A stretch of DNA of 64,000 nucleotides from Aplectana chamaeleonis (GCA_029168955.1 JAPDOI010000441.1:186001-250000), one strand, 5' to 3'. Shown: positions 1-12,566, counted from the stretch's first letter. Numbers and translations: made by a program. Notes: generated by a model not told the origin, from the sequence alone.

Positions 1-985
1 GATTATGAGGTGCATCATGAGCGAGGTTCGGATTGGTTTTGGGTCTACTTCTAAACAGGGTTCATCTAAACTGGAACAAGAACTTCGAGAGAGTCTGTAA
101 GGGAACTCTTGAAATGTTTGGGGAAACCATGCGTAATGTTAAACTTGATGTGATATGTAGGTTTGGATTATGGAAACAATTGACTACCCATGATTATTCA
201 TCCCAATTCTACCTCCAGCCTTGTCTTATAGAACTTAGTATCTAAACTCTTGTGAATCTCAGTCCCGTTCACAACTCATCAGTTTTGTCAACAAGAATCT
301 GTTTACCGTGCATGAACACTTTGTAGCGATTTGGTCCAAATTTCCTTGAAGTTGAGCTCTTATTGAAAGATTTTTAGACGTGCTCCTGACGTCTGGGCGT
401 ACAATTTCATTTAGACAAACTTCATATATGGGGAATAATTCACAAGTGAGCACGACAGATCTCTGTGTACCTTCCTGCTGCAAGACGGCAATGCCACTGA
501 GTAGAACAAAATAATGGGGGTGCCTTCTTAGGGTCGCTGAATTCAGAGCCAAAATAGAACGAAGGCTTGAGGAGTTCGCGAGAAGTCGCCGGTTCAGACA
601 CTGAGATATCGGTCGTGGAAAAACTGTGAAGGCATGTGGATGCGAGAATATTTGTCATAATAGAAGCCGCGCCAAATCATGTTGAGGGAATGGACGTGAT
701 GCGATCATTGCGGCGGGCCGTGCGGTGCTTGCGATAGTACCGAACAGCGGGGTTTCGATGGCGAGGGACGAGCTACCGCCGCTGTCCCGTACATTCCCTA
801 GACTAATTTTTTCGACGCGACCATATACATAGATTCTGTTTTTAGCATTAACGTTAGTGAATGGTTTGGGCCGCGAAGGTGGATTGTCGTGCGCAATTGA
901 AACCCCTCTGGTCGGTGGTGTCGCGAACGCTGCACAGCCAGCTGCAAATGGTCTCACCTTGTTCATTTGCTAGACTAAACTTGAC
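1..985. other. no gene recognised
   Basis: There are only short open frames without family resemblance or convincing splice structure, and no repeat was identified in this stretch. Confidence 0.5.
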
Positions 986-1229
986 AAGGACACCATGGCT
1001 GGGATTCATTAACACATTGGGTCCCGGCAGGGTTTGATTTTGTTAGCTGCCCCAGCTGGGACCAAACCGAGCCAAACCACCACCTTTGAGGTGCGGTTAC
1101 ACGGGAACCAGGCGTAGCCCTGTCCTGTTCAAACCTAGCGATGATGAATCGCTGGTTTGCAAACGTTTCCAACCAAACCCTGCTGGGACCCCTGGTTTAG
1201 CGTTCATGAGTCCCAGTTCATATGTCCTT
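986..1229. mobile_element. foldback MITE, 244 bp
   Basis: Imperfect inverted arms at about 986-1036 and 1172-1229 share AAGGACA at the tips and GGTCCC(G/A)GCAGGGTTTG at the inner ends. There is no coding capacity. The target duplication is not clear. Confidence 0.6.
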
Positions 1230-3649
1230 GACATGTCCCTGATTACGAACCAATCTGTGTGCAGAGGGTTTTGTTGCAGACCTACTTCTTATCCATGTTT
1301 GAACCTTAATACTCGAAAGCGTTCGGCTGCGGTATTACCTCCCCTTGATCCCTATCGATCGACTCTCTGTTTCAGAGTCTCGAATTTATTTCTCATACAG
1401 TCTACGGCAACGGGAAAAGGCGGAGGTGTGGTTGCGTCTTTGCCCCTAGCATACTGTAGGTTGCACCGTATTCGACGGCAAAAATAGATTTTTTTCCTGA
1501 TATTCGAGGAAAAAAACAAGTCCCCCACAAGAAAGAACACAAGAGACCCCCCCCACACATGAAAGACCACTAATCCCACCCCCACCCCCGCCTCCCCACC
1601 ACCACCACACTTTATCAATACATTTAAAGTCTTTATCATAGATACACGCAGGAGTGGTGACAAGAAAAATCAAAATCTACAAAGAAAAGGAATATAAGAG
1701 AATCTGAGAATCGGAGATTTGAAGAAAGATATCTTTTTCTTTTCTTGTTATCCATCAGTGCGTTCGTTCATGGTAAGGACTTTAGTTGTATTGAGATTAT
1801 CTAGGTGTGGGTAAACACATCGTTTTTCAATGTCCCCGGTCTTAGATTTCAAGGGAAATTAAAGAATTTGTCGCCGATTATAGTCCAACTCACAGTATGC
1901 TCAGTGGAAATACGAGATCGCATAATTGTCTTTCTTCATTGCAGTGAACTGTAAGATCTGAAGCTTAGCAAGCAGCATCGAGATTAGCTGTCAGACCTGA
2001 ATGATTTTTTTCCATGGTGGAGCAGCAAACCAAGTAGTTCGTCGAGTCGAAAGTAAGTAGTTAACACTGAAGTTATTAGTTACAGATTTGATATTCCAGA
2101 GTTCGAAATCCTAATCATTACAGGCCGAATCGGGGATTATTTTGTGAGTTATCATTTTTTAATTATTCATCCCACTCGGGCTAATGGTAAAGTATTTTAT
2201 GCTGGACTCAAGCAAATCTGTTTTCTCTTAATTTCACCGTGTAACTCATAAAGATGAAAGACAAGATGTTCACGCTTTTCCTAGAGAAAATTTCTTGAAC
2301 TTTTCGGGATAGTATCTTCGAGGGAGTTGATTTTCCATATTCAACTCCATGATGCTGAGCGGTTCAGGACCTGTTGAGTGTTCCGGCAAGTTCTGGTACG
2401 ACGACAATGACGACTTGGTTGAAACGAGAAGCTGCCAAGTCGTCCGTCGTTGCCATGGTCATCAGGCATTGATGGTGTCTCCGCATGTGGCTTCGCTGGC
2501 TGTCCTGCTCCCTCAGCAGTAACCTATCCAATCAACGGTACTCGAGAATTGATGAGTCAGTTGTCAGGGAGGTAGCGGGCGTTGCTGGGAGGCGCAGAGC
2601 GTGTTTGTGAGATGCGTGATTGCCTTCACGGGACACACAGGTAATCTCGCATGTATTGGGTGCTCACATATTTATTTGATGAGATCAAGCTCTGATGCAA
2701 TGAGGCTCGCTACCGTATCTGCCCCCCACATCCCTCTCCTCATGCTCATGATGATGATGATGAGATACTAATGAATTGTCCTTAGGTGCGAGCATAGCGC
2801 TACTGTAGATGGGCAGGGGGAGAGTAAATAAAAATGACTGCCAAATGACGTCTCCCAATGGGGCAGCTGGATTCTATAAAGTCTGGAAGTAACCAGATTG
2901 AAATTAGTTTCGGATTTTCAAACTTTTTCAGGGTACGTCTGCGTGCGCGCCACGACAGCGGTTGCCCACAGCCGGCCGTAATATTTAGCTGTCTTCTTCA
3001 ATAAGGAATTTGTCTCCAAAGAACTGTGTACATCATAATTCTCTAGATGCGGAATCTATACACATCATCCAGTGGCCGTATTCATGAAACAACGGGAGCC
3101 TTCCGGAAGGGTCCAAAGTCCGTCCGCCGCATACATTCATTTTCGGACCAGCGCTCAGTGGTAGAATTGACGAATTTCCTTCTCAACATCCCTTTGTAAA
3201 AAATCAGTATCAATACGAGAGATTGGATGTCCTCGTATTATGTGTGTATCCCACAATCGTCTTGTGCTACAATTTCTCACGGATGGAGATTACCGAGGGA
3301 AGCGTCGCATTGATGTGACTTTTTGCTGCACGGAATGTAGCCGAGTGATTTACAGAATTACGGCTGCTGCACTGTTTTTACATAACTGTTCGGGAGTTTT
3401 TAGAAATTCATAGTATGCTGTGAGAAAATCACCAAATTCCTTGAAGGCGTGGTCCGGACAGAATTTCGTTTCCGAGATCCATTGTAATCGATGGGTGAAC
3501 CATAATTAATGGCAGGACACGTACGAAAACCGCAGAAAAGACGGCGTCCGTTGAGCTGTTTGCTCCCATATCTACATTCACGGCATTCACCGCGGCCTTC
3601 CTGAGATGATTTACACGGCGCATCGTATTGCAATCGTGGACGGTGGCTG
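1230..3649. other. non-coding, C-rich tract, small hairpin and ATG microsatellite
   Basis: A C-rich low-complexity tract lies at about 1538-1615. An imperfect hairpin with ACGACTTGG arms lies at about 2399-2450. A short GAT/ATG microsatellite is near 2745-2763. No gene was recognised. Confidence 0.5.
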
Positions 3650-3795
3650 AAAACGCGGACGACGGTCACACTTCTCGGTATAGATCAACACCTGAATTGG
3701 AGCATACGTACCTACATACATACGTAACTACGCCATGTTATGCTCCAATTCAAGTGTTGACCTATACAGAGAAGGTTGACCGTCGTCCGCGTTTA
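3650..3795. mobile_element. foldback MITE, 146 bp
   Basis: Arms of about 60 bp (3650-3709 and 3735-3795) are near-perfect inverted copies. They start AAACGCGGACGACGGTCA and run to GAATTGGAGCATA, with a small AT-rich loop between. It is a typical non-autonomous hairpin element. Confidence 0.75.
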
Positions 3796-5799
3796 TGCAT
3801 TGTCCATGTACGACTTCTGATGAATCTCGGCATTGCTGTTGTTGACATTGACAATGTTCTTGTACAGCTTCCGAACAGAGTATGACACAGGCTTATTCGG
3901 CTAACGTATCAGCGTCTTCGCCTTCTTCGTAGCCTAGAAAGCTGGAGCATTTCAAAAGACTAATCAATCAAGCATCATTCCATCCTACAAAGTCTCATTC
4001 AGTGGGAAACAGAATCACCCTCGATGTGACAGAGATAAGGGAAACACGACGAACCGTAGACTGTTACCCAAGGAGCCCAACGAGCCACTCTCCGATGTAG
4101 ACGAATAAGCCATGATAGATCCATCATACTCGACTGGATTTTTAGGAAACTCCTCATTTGGCTGAATTTTGCCTTGAAATGCGATTCAAAAGCAAGGACC
4201 TTTCAAATTTTAACTCTATCAAAATTGGAGTTAGGTAAATTGGGCTGGCCTAGCTGAACACCGTCTGGACGTCTCACAAACTATTAGAACTCACTTTCCG
4301 AGAAAGCAGCCTCAAAATCAGTGCATCCACAGCATCATAATCATGGCCAGAATGCCGATATTTACACTGCAATTTCCAAGAATGCTTGGCCCACGGCCAA
4401 AACACGGACGATGGACACACTTTTGTGGTACGGTGGCTCACTAGAATGACTGGAATAACTTATAAAAGTCCTTTTTCTTGCAGCTTTAGCCTTTTCTTTG
4501 GGAATATCTATAGCATAGCACTGATTCAGCGAGCGAGAAATCTTGGAATCGAACTTCTGCTCAAACAGAGCCTTTTATATCGACACAAACTGCCTTTTAG
4601 AAATGCGGAAATTCTTTGATCGCCCACTTGGGGCTCCCCAGTGTGATCTGAAAAACCTAGCTTTATCGGAATCCACTTCGAAACGCTGAACAGACGATGA
4701 TATGAGCTCTGCTCCTTCTCATTTCGAAAAATTGTCGTCGTTCTCTTCAAAGTTTCTGTGCACCTGATGACTGCTACGATGAATGAGGTCATATTTCGAG
4801 GAACAATCCGTAAGTATTATTTGTTAGCGCGTTCCCAGCTCACTGTAATGCCATAGTAATTACAATTCAGTCGTTAAACCCAGTCAAAAAAGTAAACATA
4901 CGTGTTTCGGTTGCGGTAGCCACCGACAGCTTGAGCCGTTGTCGCCAACGTGTTCATGGCCGCCAATGATTCGGCGGTTGCCGCCTTCAGTGGTCTTCAT
5001 TTTTCCCGACTAACGTTTGTTACACAACCATACATGCAAGCACGTAAAGTCTGTCCGAATGAGACTGTTCGCTCTGGAAAGCCGGCAGCAGTTGTAGTAC
5101 TCGTTTTGGAAGCCTAGACTCGGAAGGAATTCGCATTGAACTAGCAGCGATTTAGCCCACATTTCGTCATGCTGGCTAATTGTGGGCTATTTCGGGGGCA
5201 AACGTGGACTATTTCGCGGCCACATGACGGCTACTTGTCCTCTGACATATGCCCCTTGACGAAGTAATCGAAAAATAGTGCTCTGATTGGAATATTTACG
5301 CCAAATCAATTTAAAATTTAGCCCTGGATGGTTTTTGCTCCCGCGTAAGCTGCCTGGAGAGCTCGACCATAAGCGTGGCTCAAGTAAGAGCCTGGGAGGC
5401 AACTCAAACCCGAAGGCCGGATCCGGGCGCAATTCCAATTTCGATATATCCCACTGAACCGAAGCGTATGCTACAAGTCGTCCCAGGGAACGTGCGAAAA
5501 CTACGGAAAAAAAGATTTTCTTCAAGTCATTCCAGCTTTTTCGTTCAACCACCGTGTTAGAAAAAAACTTATCTGTCGTCCATGTTTTAGTCACATCCAC
5601 GCATTCTCCAAAACTGCTGTGCAAATATCGGTAATTTTTGCCATGATTATCATGCTGTGAATACCGTTAACCTTACTTCGAGGCAGTTTTCTCCAGAAGT
5701 GGAGACTTATAATTGTGAAACGTTCAGGCGATGTTCAGCTAGGCCAGACCGATCTATCTAACCCGAACATCGGTAGTGTTGGAATTTGACCGGATGCCT
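3796..5799. other. no gene recognised
   Basis: The longest open frame is 145 codons on the - strand (5187-5624). It shows no recognisable domain and mixed composition, so I do not call it. Confidence 0.4.
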
Positions 5800-6599
5800 T
5801 TAACCCATTCATAACCACGCCTAATTTCTTGTGACTGCACGTTCGGACCGCGTGCAATATTGAGTTACCGCATACCGGTGGGACACTCGAGCTCGAATGG
5901 CACGCCACCCAAAATTGGTTTTCGTTCTTCATGTTTATAGGAAAGTTATCAATGAAGTCAACATTATACCAGAGATTCTGTTCATGGAACTCTATCTATA
6001 AAGAGGAAAAACTGCCTGAAGTCACGGTAGGGTCAAGCGAGAATATTATTTTGCCAACACTGCTCCGGTGATATTCAATTAAAGGATTTTCTTTGAATGC
6101 GATTCAGGAACTTGCTAACTGTTGAAATATTTTTTATCGTGTAGATTTGGTCACGGTGGGTAAAAAAGTTCAAGTTCAAGAGAATCTAGGTTCCGTGGTC
6201 ATGGTAGGTGTAGTCATGGTGGTGGCACGTTTCCAGATCAACAGAACGTGATTGTAACTCAGATTTCTTGCGGTTAAAGCTAAGAAATGGCAGTAAAAGA
6301 AAATAGAACTCATAATGCGCTCGAAAAATTGTTTTCGCAACGATTTTTCTTACTGAGCCCCAGCTAGTTTTACAAAAGTTAGAACATTGTGCTGTAGTGG
6401 AGCTGTTGACGGACCACGACTTCCGTAGTCGATTCTAGGATAGGTTCATATATACATTGAACATGAGAAAGCTCGCAAATTCGTCCTTGTGACAGAGAAA
6501 TCGATTTTTGAAAAGCGTGTCCCACCGGTGGGAGACGCGGTCCGAAGTGATAGTCAACGCGTGTCCCATCGGTGGAACACGTGGTCGTGAATGGGTTAA
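5800..6599. mobile_element. TTAA-flanked element with CCC termini (piggyBac-like MITE)
   Basis: TTAA at 5800-5803 and at 6596-6599 flank inverted ends beginning CCCATTCA(T/C)(A/G)ACCACG. TTAA target duplications with CCC/GGG termini are the hallmark of piggyBac-type transposons. No transposase frame is present, so the element is non-autonomous. Its right TTAA is also the left TTAA of the next element. Confidence 0.7.
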
Positions 6600-7087
6600 A
6601 GGCAGTGTTCACGATGATTCTCATCCCCGAGTTTTTCACAGAAAACGAAGCGTTGGCCTCTAAGTGTTACCGAAATCACGAAGAAATGGAGAGAAACGCA
6701 CTAATTCGTCTTATTTCAGTGACACTATTCTATGGCCTGGACTAGTTGTCTGGTTGGATGAACATGTTCACGGTGGTTGTCACCGGTAAAAAATGGGACT
6801 AATCGAAAATGGAAGAATATTTTGGGCAAAACAGTTTTAGTTAGGGCCCGAAGGAAAGCAAGGAGCAACACAGAATGGAGAATTTCAAAAGGCGGGTCCA
6901 CAAAAGATCTCATTGTCACAACGAACAGTTCCATTGATACTTAAGAGGCGGGCTGATACTTGAGGATTTCGTGCCCTTCTGGTGCGTTTTTCTCGGTTTC
7001 TTCGTCATTTCAGTTCTAGTCGGGTGCCAAACAATCGATTTAGCGATTAATCTCAAAATCGAAGATTATCGTGAACACTGCTTTTAA
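6596..7087. mobile_element. TTAA MITE with AGGCAGTGTTCACGAT ends
   Basis: TTAA flanks at 6596-6599 and 7084-7087 enclose inverted ends AGGCAGTGTTCACGAT. A second copy of the same interior, in reverse orientation, lies at 26385-26869; both hold the same CGGTGGTTGTCACCGGT-like block. There is no coding capacity. Confidence 0.75.
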
Positions 7088-7248
7088 GCAATTCCGACAC
7101 AAAGCATTTTGTGCTTCACCTGCCTCAACGTGGCATCGCTTACGTCGTGGGCCCGCAGAGGCGTCAAGTGAGGGCTATTCACATACTACTATTTCGGGCA
7201 GGAAGGTACTTGTCGGTCAGATCCATGCGATTTTGATGCAGCATTCCT

Positions 7249-7741
7249 TTAAAGGCAGTGTTCACGATAAGAAGTATGTTTCAGTTTCCACTAGGAATGG
7301 GTAGTGGAGGGGCACACTGTAACTTTGACGTCGAAAGAACGCATGAAACGATCCACGAAAAGCTCCAAAAGAGCTCGAAGTTGCCGCTTCGAGCGCAAGG
7401 CAAATCCCAAAAGCGCAGCACACGCCCACCGACGTGAACAAATGAATGCTCGAGATAGTGAGATGAGCGATGATTTCCAATCATTAGCCCCGTTCTTCCC
7501 TTCATTCTCAGCTTTTCTCTTTACTCAGGTCAGCTCGCATACATCGGCTGCAAAAGGCGGAAGGTACAAGCCTCGGAAAACTCGTCCACCATGTTTCCTT
7601 AGCTCAATTTTTGAGGGACCATGACTCCGGTCCCAGAAGGTCTTGTACAATTTCAGAGGCATCATTGGAATCAGAATGGGGCCGTTTTCAAGATAGGCGG
7701 AAAAACAGGAAAACGATTTTCATCGTGAACGCTGCCTTTAA
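7249..7741. mobile_element. TTAA MITE, AGGCAGTGTTCACGAT family (internal type 2)
   Basis: TTAA at 7249-7252 and 7738-7741 flank inverted ends AGGCAGTGTTCACGAT. The interior matches the elements at 60613-61104 and 61229-61722 in the opposite orientation, sharing for example a TTGAGAATGAAGGGAAGAAC block. The right TTAA abuts the next element directly. Confidence 0.8.
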
Positions 7742-8229
7742 AGGCACAGTACACCCTCAGATATGAATTTTAAGATTTTCATGTATTTGCGTAGGTGACC
7801 CCTCCTGTATAACACCTGCCAAATGCGAGATCTCAATTCCTCCAAATAAGCGAGATTCAAGCGACCACCACAGGCCCGACCCGCTTTGCTCACCACCACA
7901 GGCCCGACCCCTTAGCGGATTTTCGAACTCGATAGCGGCTCAATGGATGGATAAATTCCAACAAGTCGTCGTTCTTTAGTCCACTGCCGGGCTGTCTCCT
8001 TATCCTGGCTCTCTGTCGCGCAAGGATTGCGAATGAAGAGAAATACAGGCCTGAGACATCTCGTTCACCATTTTTTCACCCTCGAAATCTAGGCAACTTT
8101 GAATAGCCATAACTCTGTTCAAATGGGGTCTTGGACGATATTAGAAATACCACTGTGATCAGCGTGTGACTCTCTCCGAGATAAGCCTGAAATCTGAAAA
8201 TTATTTTCTTGGGTGTACTGTGCCTTCAA
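7738..8229. mobile_element. TTAA MITE with AGGCACAGTACACCC ends
   Basis: The inverted ends are AGGCACAGTACACCC, flanked by TTAA (7738-7741) and by TCAA, a one-base change (8226-8229). It sits back to back with the previous element, sharing one TTAA. Confidence 0.75.
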
Positions 8230-9103
8230 GGAGACTATGATGACGTGATTCACTTGAATTCGCTTCTCGGATTGATTTTGAAAATCTTGTGACTGCGTAC
8301 GACGCTTTCGTGAATCGCTTTTTCAAACCATAATAGTTTCCTTTAAAACAAAGCTAGTTTCAAAAAACTGATCTTTCCAGTACGATCGACGCGGAGCCCG
8401 CCGACCGCGTGGGCGGGCTGTTACATTTTGACACTCTTCAGACAAATGTAGATAAGAGGCAGATATAGTACATATGTGTGCACAATTTATCATCGAAAAG
8501 AAGACAATTGAACTGTATCAAATTCAAACTGTCCATATCGGAGTGAAATTCACACTCGCAGTTGCAGACAAACGCTGCCGCGACACGTAGTGCAAGCAAA
8601 ACCGTGCTGGAGCCACGGAGTCCTGGCACGATTAATCCAGGTCCCTGCACTATTACCTTCGAGCTGCTGTCGTCTGCGAACGCGGATGTTAATTTCCTTC
8701 AGGAATGGAGAGTATATTCATAGCTAGACTGATTTCGAAAAAAGTTTTTTTGCTATTGGTTCTCGACTATTCTCAATATTTCCATCTGAGCTATACATTT
8801 TCTGGAGCCACATTTTAATTCACGTTTACTTGAGAATGGGCTGTGCGATCTTTGAATAACTTCATTCTTTTGGAAGCCATTTGAAGTGCAAGGACTTTTT
8901 GAAAATACTGTTTTCTTTTTATTGAACTTAAAAGACATTTATCAATAAGCTTCCGCAACCCACAATGGTTCCATTCCATAGATAACCTCTTCGTGTTATC
9001 AGTCTTTCGCCAGACACCAGTTTGCCCTTGGTTTTTCCTTTTTCGGCTATATCGGCTTACTCCAACCGAAACACTACTGCACTGAAGGTTGAGTTTGTCT
9101 TCA
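8230..9103. other. no gene recognised
   Basis: No protein family, RNA gene or clear repeat was seen. Confidence 0.45.
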
Positions 9104-9605
9104 AAAACTACAGTACCGAGCAAATTTCAAACAAAAACCGCGGTTCGCGGCGTTTTTTTTTTTGCGCTCACAAAACGCTGCATCGCCAAAACTCACTTCA
9201 AAATTGATGAGATGAATTTTTAAGGTAGTTTTCGCGTCCATCTCTGTGAGACGAATGCAATGGTGTGTGTAGAAAGTTTTTTTGATTCCGGTATTTCGTT
9301 GTGTGTCTTTCTGGAAATTCCATCAACCACGTGCCAAAACATGACCGATTTCTGCTTTCATGACCGTCTGATCGGTTCATAATGGCGGGTTTCGAGAAGG
9401 AAAATGCAGCTTTCAGTAAACTACCGGAGCTGAATCCATCATTTTGTCACACTGTCGTATAGGATCCATAGAAAGTGATTAAGAAATGACTTCATAAATG
9501 AAATCGGTTCACTTTAAAGCAACTTATGGCGATGCGGTGCTCTGTGCGCTCAAAAAAAACGCTACGAAACGCCGTTTTCACAAGAAATCTGCTCGGTACT
9601 ATAGA
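9104..9605. mobile_element. foldback element with poly-T in the arms
   Basis: Arms 9104-9187 and 9528-9605 are inverted copies. They share CAGTACCGAGCA(A/G)ATTTC, a T-run and TTGCGCTCAC/TTGAGCGCAC, and end at GCATCGCC. The spacer of about 340 bp is non-coding. Confidence 0.65.
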
Positions 9606-9705
9606 GTATTGAGTGGATTTGTCTTGCAAATCATGGACGGAACACGCTCTAAATCAAAGCAATCCTTGGAATACGACATGCTTGCTTTTTTCGAGTAGAG
9701 TACTC

Positions 9706-10360
9706 AGATATTTGTGGGGAAGTTCCCGAGAACGACAGCAGAACTTCCCTCAAAACAACTGGGGAACTTCCCCCGAATCGGGGGGAGGCGAAGGGGACGC
9801 CTCGACAGCAGAGTATTGGGGAAGTTCCCACAGCAGGAGTTCTCTTGTTCTCCCGACTGCAGGTCTTCCCATTGTTCAATGATTGATTAATAATCAGCTT
9901 GCTAAAACTCGCTGTTTCCGACAGTCTCCTGTTCCTGAAAAACCGCGATCGGTCCAAAAATATTCCACTCTGACTAAAGTTCATAGAGAAGCTTATGAGC
10001 TTCTCTGAAACCCAGACAGAGATGCCTTACGTAGTCCTTGAAAGGCAGATCTATCCCCTCAACTTGCGAAATGCGAGATCACCTCCCAACTAGCCCGTCT
10101 GCATCATCGTATACGCTGTGGCTTTGCTTTCGCGTTTATCATGTTCGGGGGGGGGGGAAGGCCATGGGAACAACCCTGAAGCGAACTTCTCTTGTTCTCC
10201 CCCCGAGTTGACTGTTTCGAACGCCTTATCGTTGTGTATAATTCGAGGGAAGAGGGGCGAAACGTCCCCCTCCGGGGGGACGTCTCGCTCCTCTCCCCTC
10301 GACCGAGTGATAACGACCAAATCAGGTCTATTGTCCTCGGGAACTTCCCCACAAATATCT
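9706..10360. mobile_element. foldback MITE with 25-bp perfect inverted ends
   Basis: Positions 9706-9730 and 10336-10360 are perfect reverse complements (core GTGGGGAAGTTCCCGAG). The interior is unusually G/C-run rich and contains further copies of the GGGGAAGTTCCC block plus a GGGGGGAGGCG palindromic region. No coding capacity was found. Confidence 0.75.
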
Positions 10361-11814
10361 ACACTTGCTGTTGGATTTCTGAGCATGAAAGAATAAGAGT
10401 GGTCGCGAAAGTTCACCACCACTCGACTTTGTGCAATTTCCGACTACATAGGTCTTCAGGCAAAATGTGGTGTACCGTTCCGAAGCTCAAATTATCTTCT
10501 GAAAATGTTTCACTCGTTTCGAGCAGCATGTAGTTCACGGATTATACAATGAAATTTAGCGGAAATTTTCGATGCTAAGGATCCTTGATTGATTCTGTTC
10601 ACAGTTGGCACGGGATCACACTGACACTTTGCGCACCTTACTGTGCACTGACGCAATCTCGGTGCACGTGTGCTACAAATAACATATGTGCACCGTATTT
10701 GCGCCAGCACAAAAAGGAACGCAAAGTATCACTCCGCTCCGTGAGACTGTACTTTGAAGCAAAACTTCAGAGCTGCTGAAGTTGATAGGACACTCGAACC
10801 GATCAGCAGCTAGATGATAGCATTCGCGAAATTTTCGTTCTAGAAGAAACTGGTTTTTTTCTTGCGATTTTCTTGAATTTGCTATTTCTTTCCTTCCTGC
10901 TTCAGAGTTTCAGCTGCAAAATTTTGAAGAATGAGCATATGAAAAATTTCTCAAGAAGACACTCAGTAGTCTCAGTTTCGATAATTATCCATTACTTTTC
11001 TCAAAAATCTGGAAAATGGCAAAATCTAGTTTGAGAAAAATCATTCATAAAATGGAAAATAAATACTATCCGGTAGAAACTTGTTCATAATGCTTAATTT
11101 TATGAGTGTCGCGTACGCTGAAAGCCTTTTCCCGTTTTGAAGGCTAAATTCCATGAATAAGCCCTGTAGTTCACACCGGCGGAGTTTTACGCTTTGAAAA
11201 TGTATGGTTCTGAAAGGGAGCGGCTAAAAGTGAGCAATCTCCTCCAGTTTTCTTCAAACATCTAGCACTCTGATCTCCAAATAAGAAAAGGAAGTAGCTG
11301 ATTAACGGGAGATATAGTGCTGATAAGTGAAATTCGATAAAAATTTTGATATGATCTAGAGAATGATGTCTGTTCTACACTCATCGGTTGGCCTTTACCC
11401 CTCACAAAACGTCGGGGAGAGAAGTGTAATTCGATTAAGAGCTCACATCCCACATCATGTCAGTTTGGCGACTGTCTTATGCGTGCGAAAGTTTTTCTCG
11501 CGGAAAAGCTATTTGGATCTAACAAGGGAGTTTTTTTGCGGTGTTCTCACTAGAACTGGCATACGCACATTGTTCTGGAGCTTCCATCATGTATAGAAAA
11601 CTCTCGGAAACGGAATTCATCGTGAACGATGCCTTTTGAGTTTGGCTGCTGAAACTGGTCTAGGTAGAAACACCACATAGACAACCAGCTGCTTTTCTGA
11701 GCTGAATATCATAATTTGCCTTGAGACCAACTCTGAAAGCTTCAAATATACACAGAGCCGAGCGGCGGGAAAATTTCGAGGCGACCTAGGGTTTACAATA
11801 AGCCAAGGCTTACA
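10361..11814. other. non-coding with dispersed repeat fragments
   Basis: About 10600-10735 matches the small foldback at 24190-24298 (shared GGAACGCAAAGTATCAC) and a diverged copy at about 62300-62450. About 10775-10830 resembles part of the left arm of the foldback at 13713 (shared CTAGATGATAGC). A lone TTAA-MITE end (ATCGTGAACGATGCCTTTTG) sits near 11607-11637. No gene was seen. Confidence 0.5.
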
Positions 11815-11928
11815 ATGCATACTTTCCGCGACGCGCAACCGCGACAGTAGATATCAGCTTATCTCGGTTCTCGGCCGATATGGATGGCAACACACAATGT
11901 CGCGTCGCGCTTCGCGGAAGTATGCACT
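11815..11928. mobile_element. small hairpin MITE
   Basis: The inverted ends TGCATACTTTCCGCGACGCG (left) and its near complement (right, 11899-11927) enclose a short non-coding spacer. They are highly CG-rich compared with the flanks. Confidence 0.6.
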
Positions 11929-12313
11929 ATGCCAAAGAAATGCATGAAAGCCACTTATTATCTGTAGGTTAGATTCCATGAATTTCTACAAGTATGATAT
12001 GATGCGGCTCTTTCCTGATCGTTCTCTCCAGAAATTTTTGTAGACTCGAATTTATCGACTAAAAAGCGTAATTTGCTATTGCGCACATTGGAAACCTACT
12101 GCTCGAACGAAACCTATTCTCAGTGAGGAATTTAAGCCCAAATCTTTCTGAATCTGGCAACATCTGATGGCTGGAATTCATTCAATCAAAGCCATAGCCT
12201 GCCGCTGAACTTGTGTGAAAATTGAACATCATGTGTGCATGAAATTCACTGTTTACAGTTGTTGAGTTCGAGCTCGTGTCTCGCGCTCTCCCACTCCCTA
12301 TAATTGACGACTC

Positions 12314-12321
12314 TGACGTCA
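12314..12321. promoter_or_regulatory. perfect CRE-like palindrome TGACGTCA
   Basis: A full palindromic cAMP-response element (TGACGTCA), the site bound by CREB/ATF bZIP factors, lies about 134 bp upstream of the likely ATG of the transporter gene. The position suits a promoter-proximal element. An 8-mer can occur by chance and no TATA box or trans-splice acceptor was established, so this is only a candidate. Confidence 0.3.
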
Positions 12322-12454
12322 TCTGTGTCATCTAAGCCCGTCTGATTGACCGCGTCGTCGCGTTTTGGGTCATTATTGATCGTCCACAACGCATTTATCC
12401 TTTCAATGACTTCCGATACAATTGTACTGTATTGAGAACCATCTGTTTGATCTG

Positions 12455-12566
12455 ATGGAAACCAATGATGTGGTCCTCCGACGGATTCCTCAGCAGGCCA
12501 GACCTGCCACTGTCCTTCTCGGCGGTCTGTTCACAATGCTCAGCTTTGGCATAGTCTATACATTTG
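12455..12566 (+). CDS. MFS transporter exon 1 (N-terminus and TM1)
   Basis: This exon starts at ATG 12455 with METNDVVLRRIPQQARPAT, a short polar cytosolic N-terminus, followed by a hydrophobic TM1 ending in GIVYTFG. The donor GTGAGT begins at 12567, leaving phase 1 (the first base of a Gly codon). The frame is open a further 11 codons upstream, but no other ATG is seen there, so 12455 is the preferred start. In related MFS proteins TM1 continues into an extracellular loop before TM2. That part is not in the next exon found, so an intervening exon is expected in the 14.4-kb intron. Confidence 0.8.

Noticed and set aside
2399..2450. Hairpin as a microRNA precursor
   Set aside because: Imperfect short arms with an interior bulge and no sign of the usual length or conserved seed; not supportable from sequence alone.
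5187..5624. 145-codon - frame as a gene
   Set aside because: No family resemblance; chance open frame.
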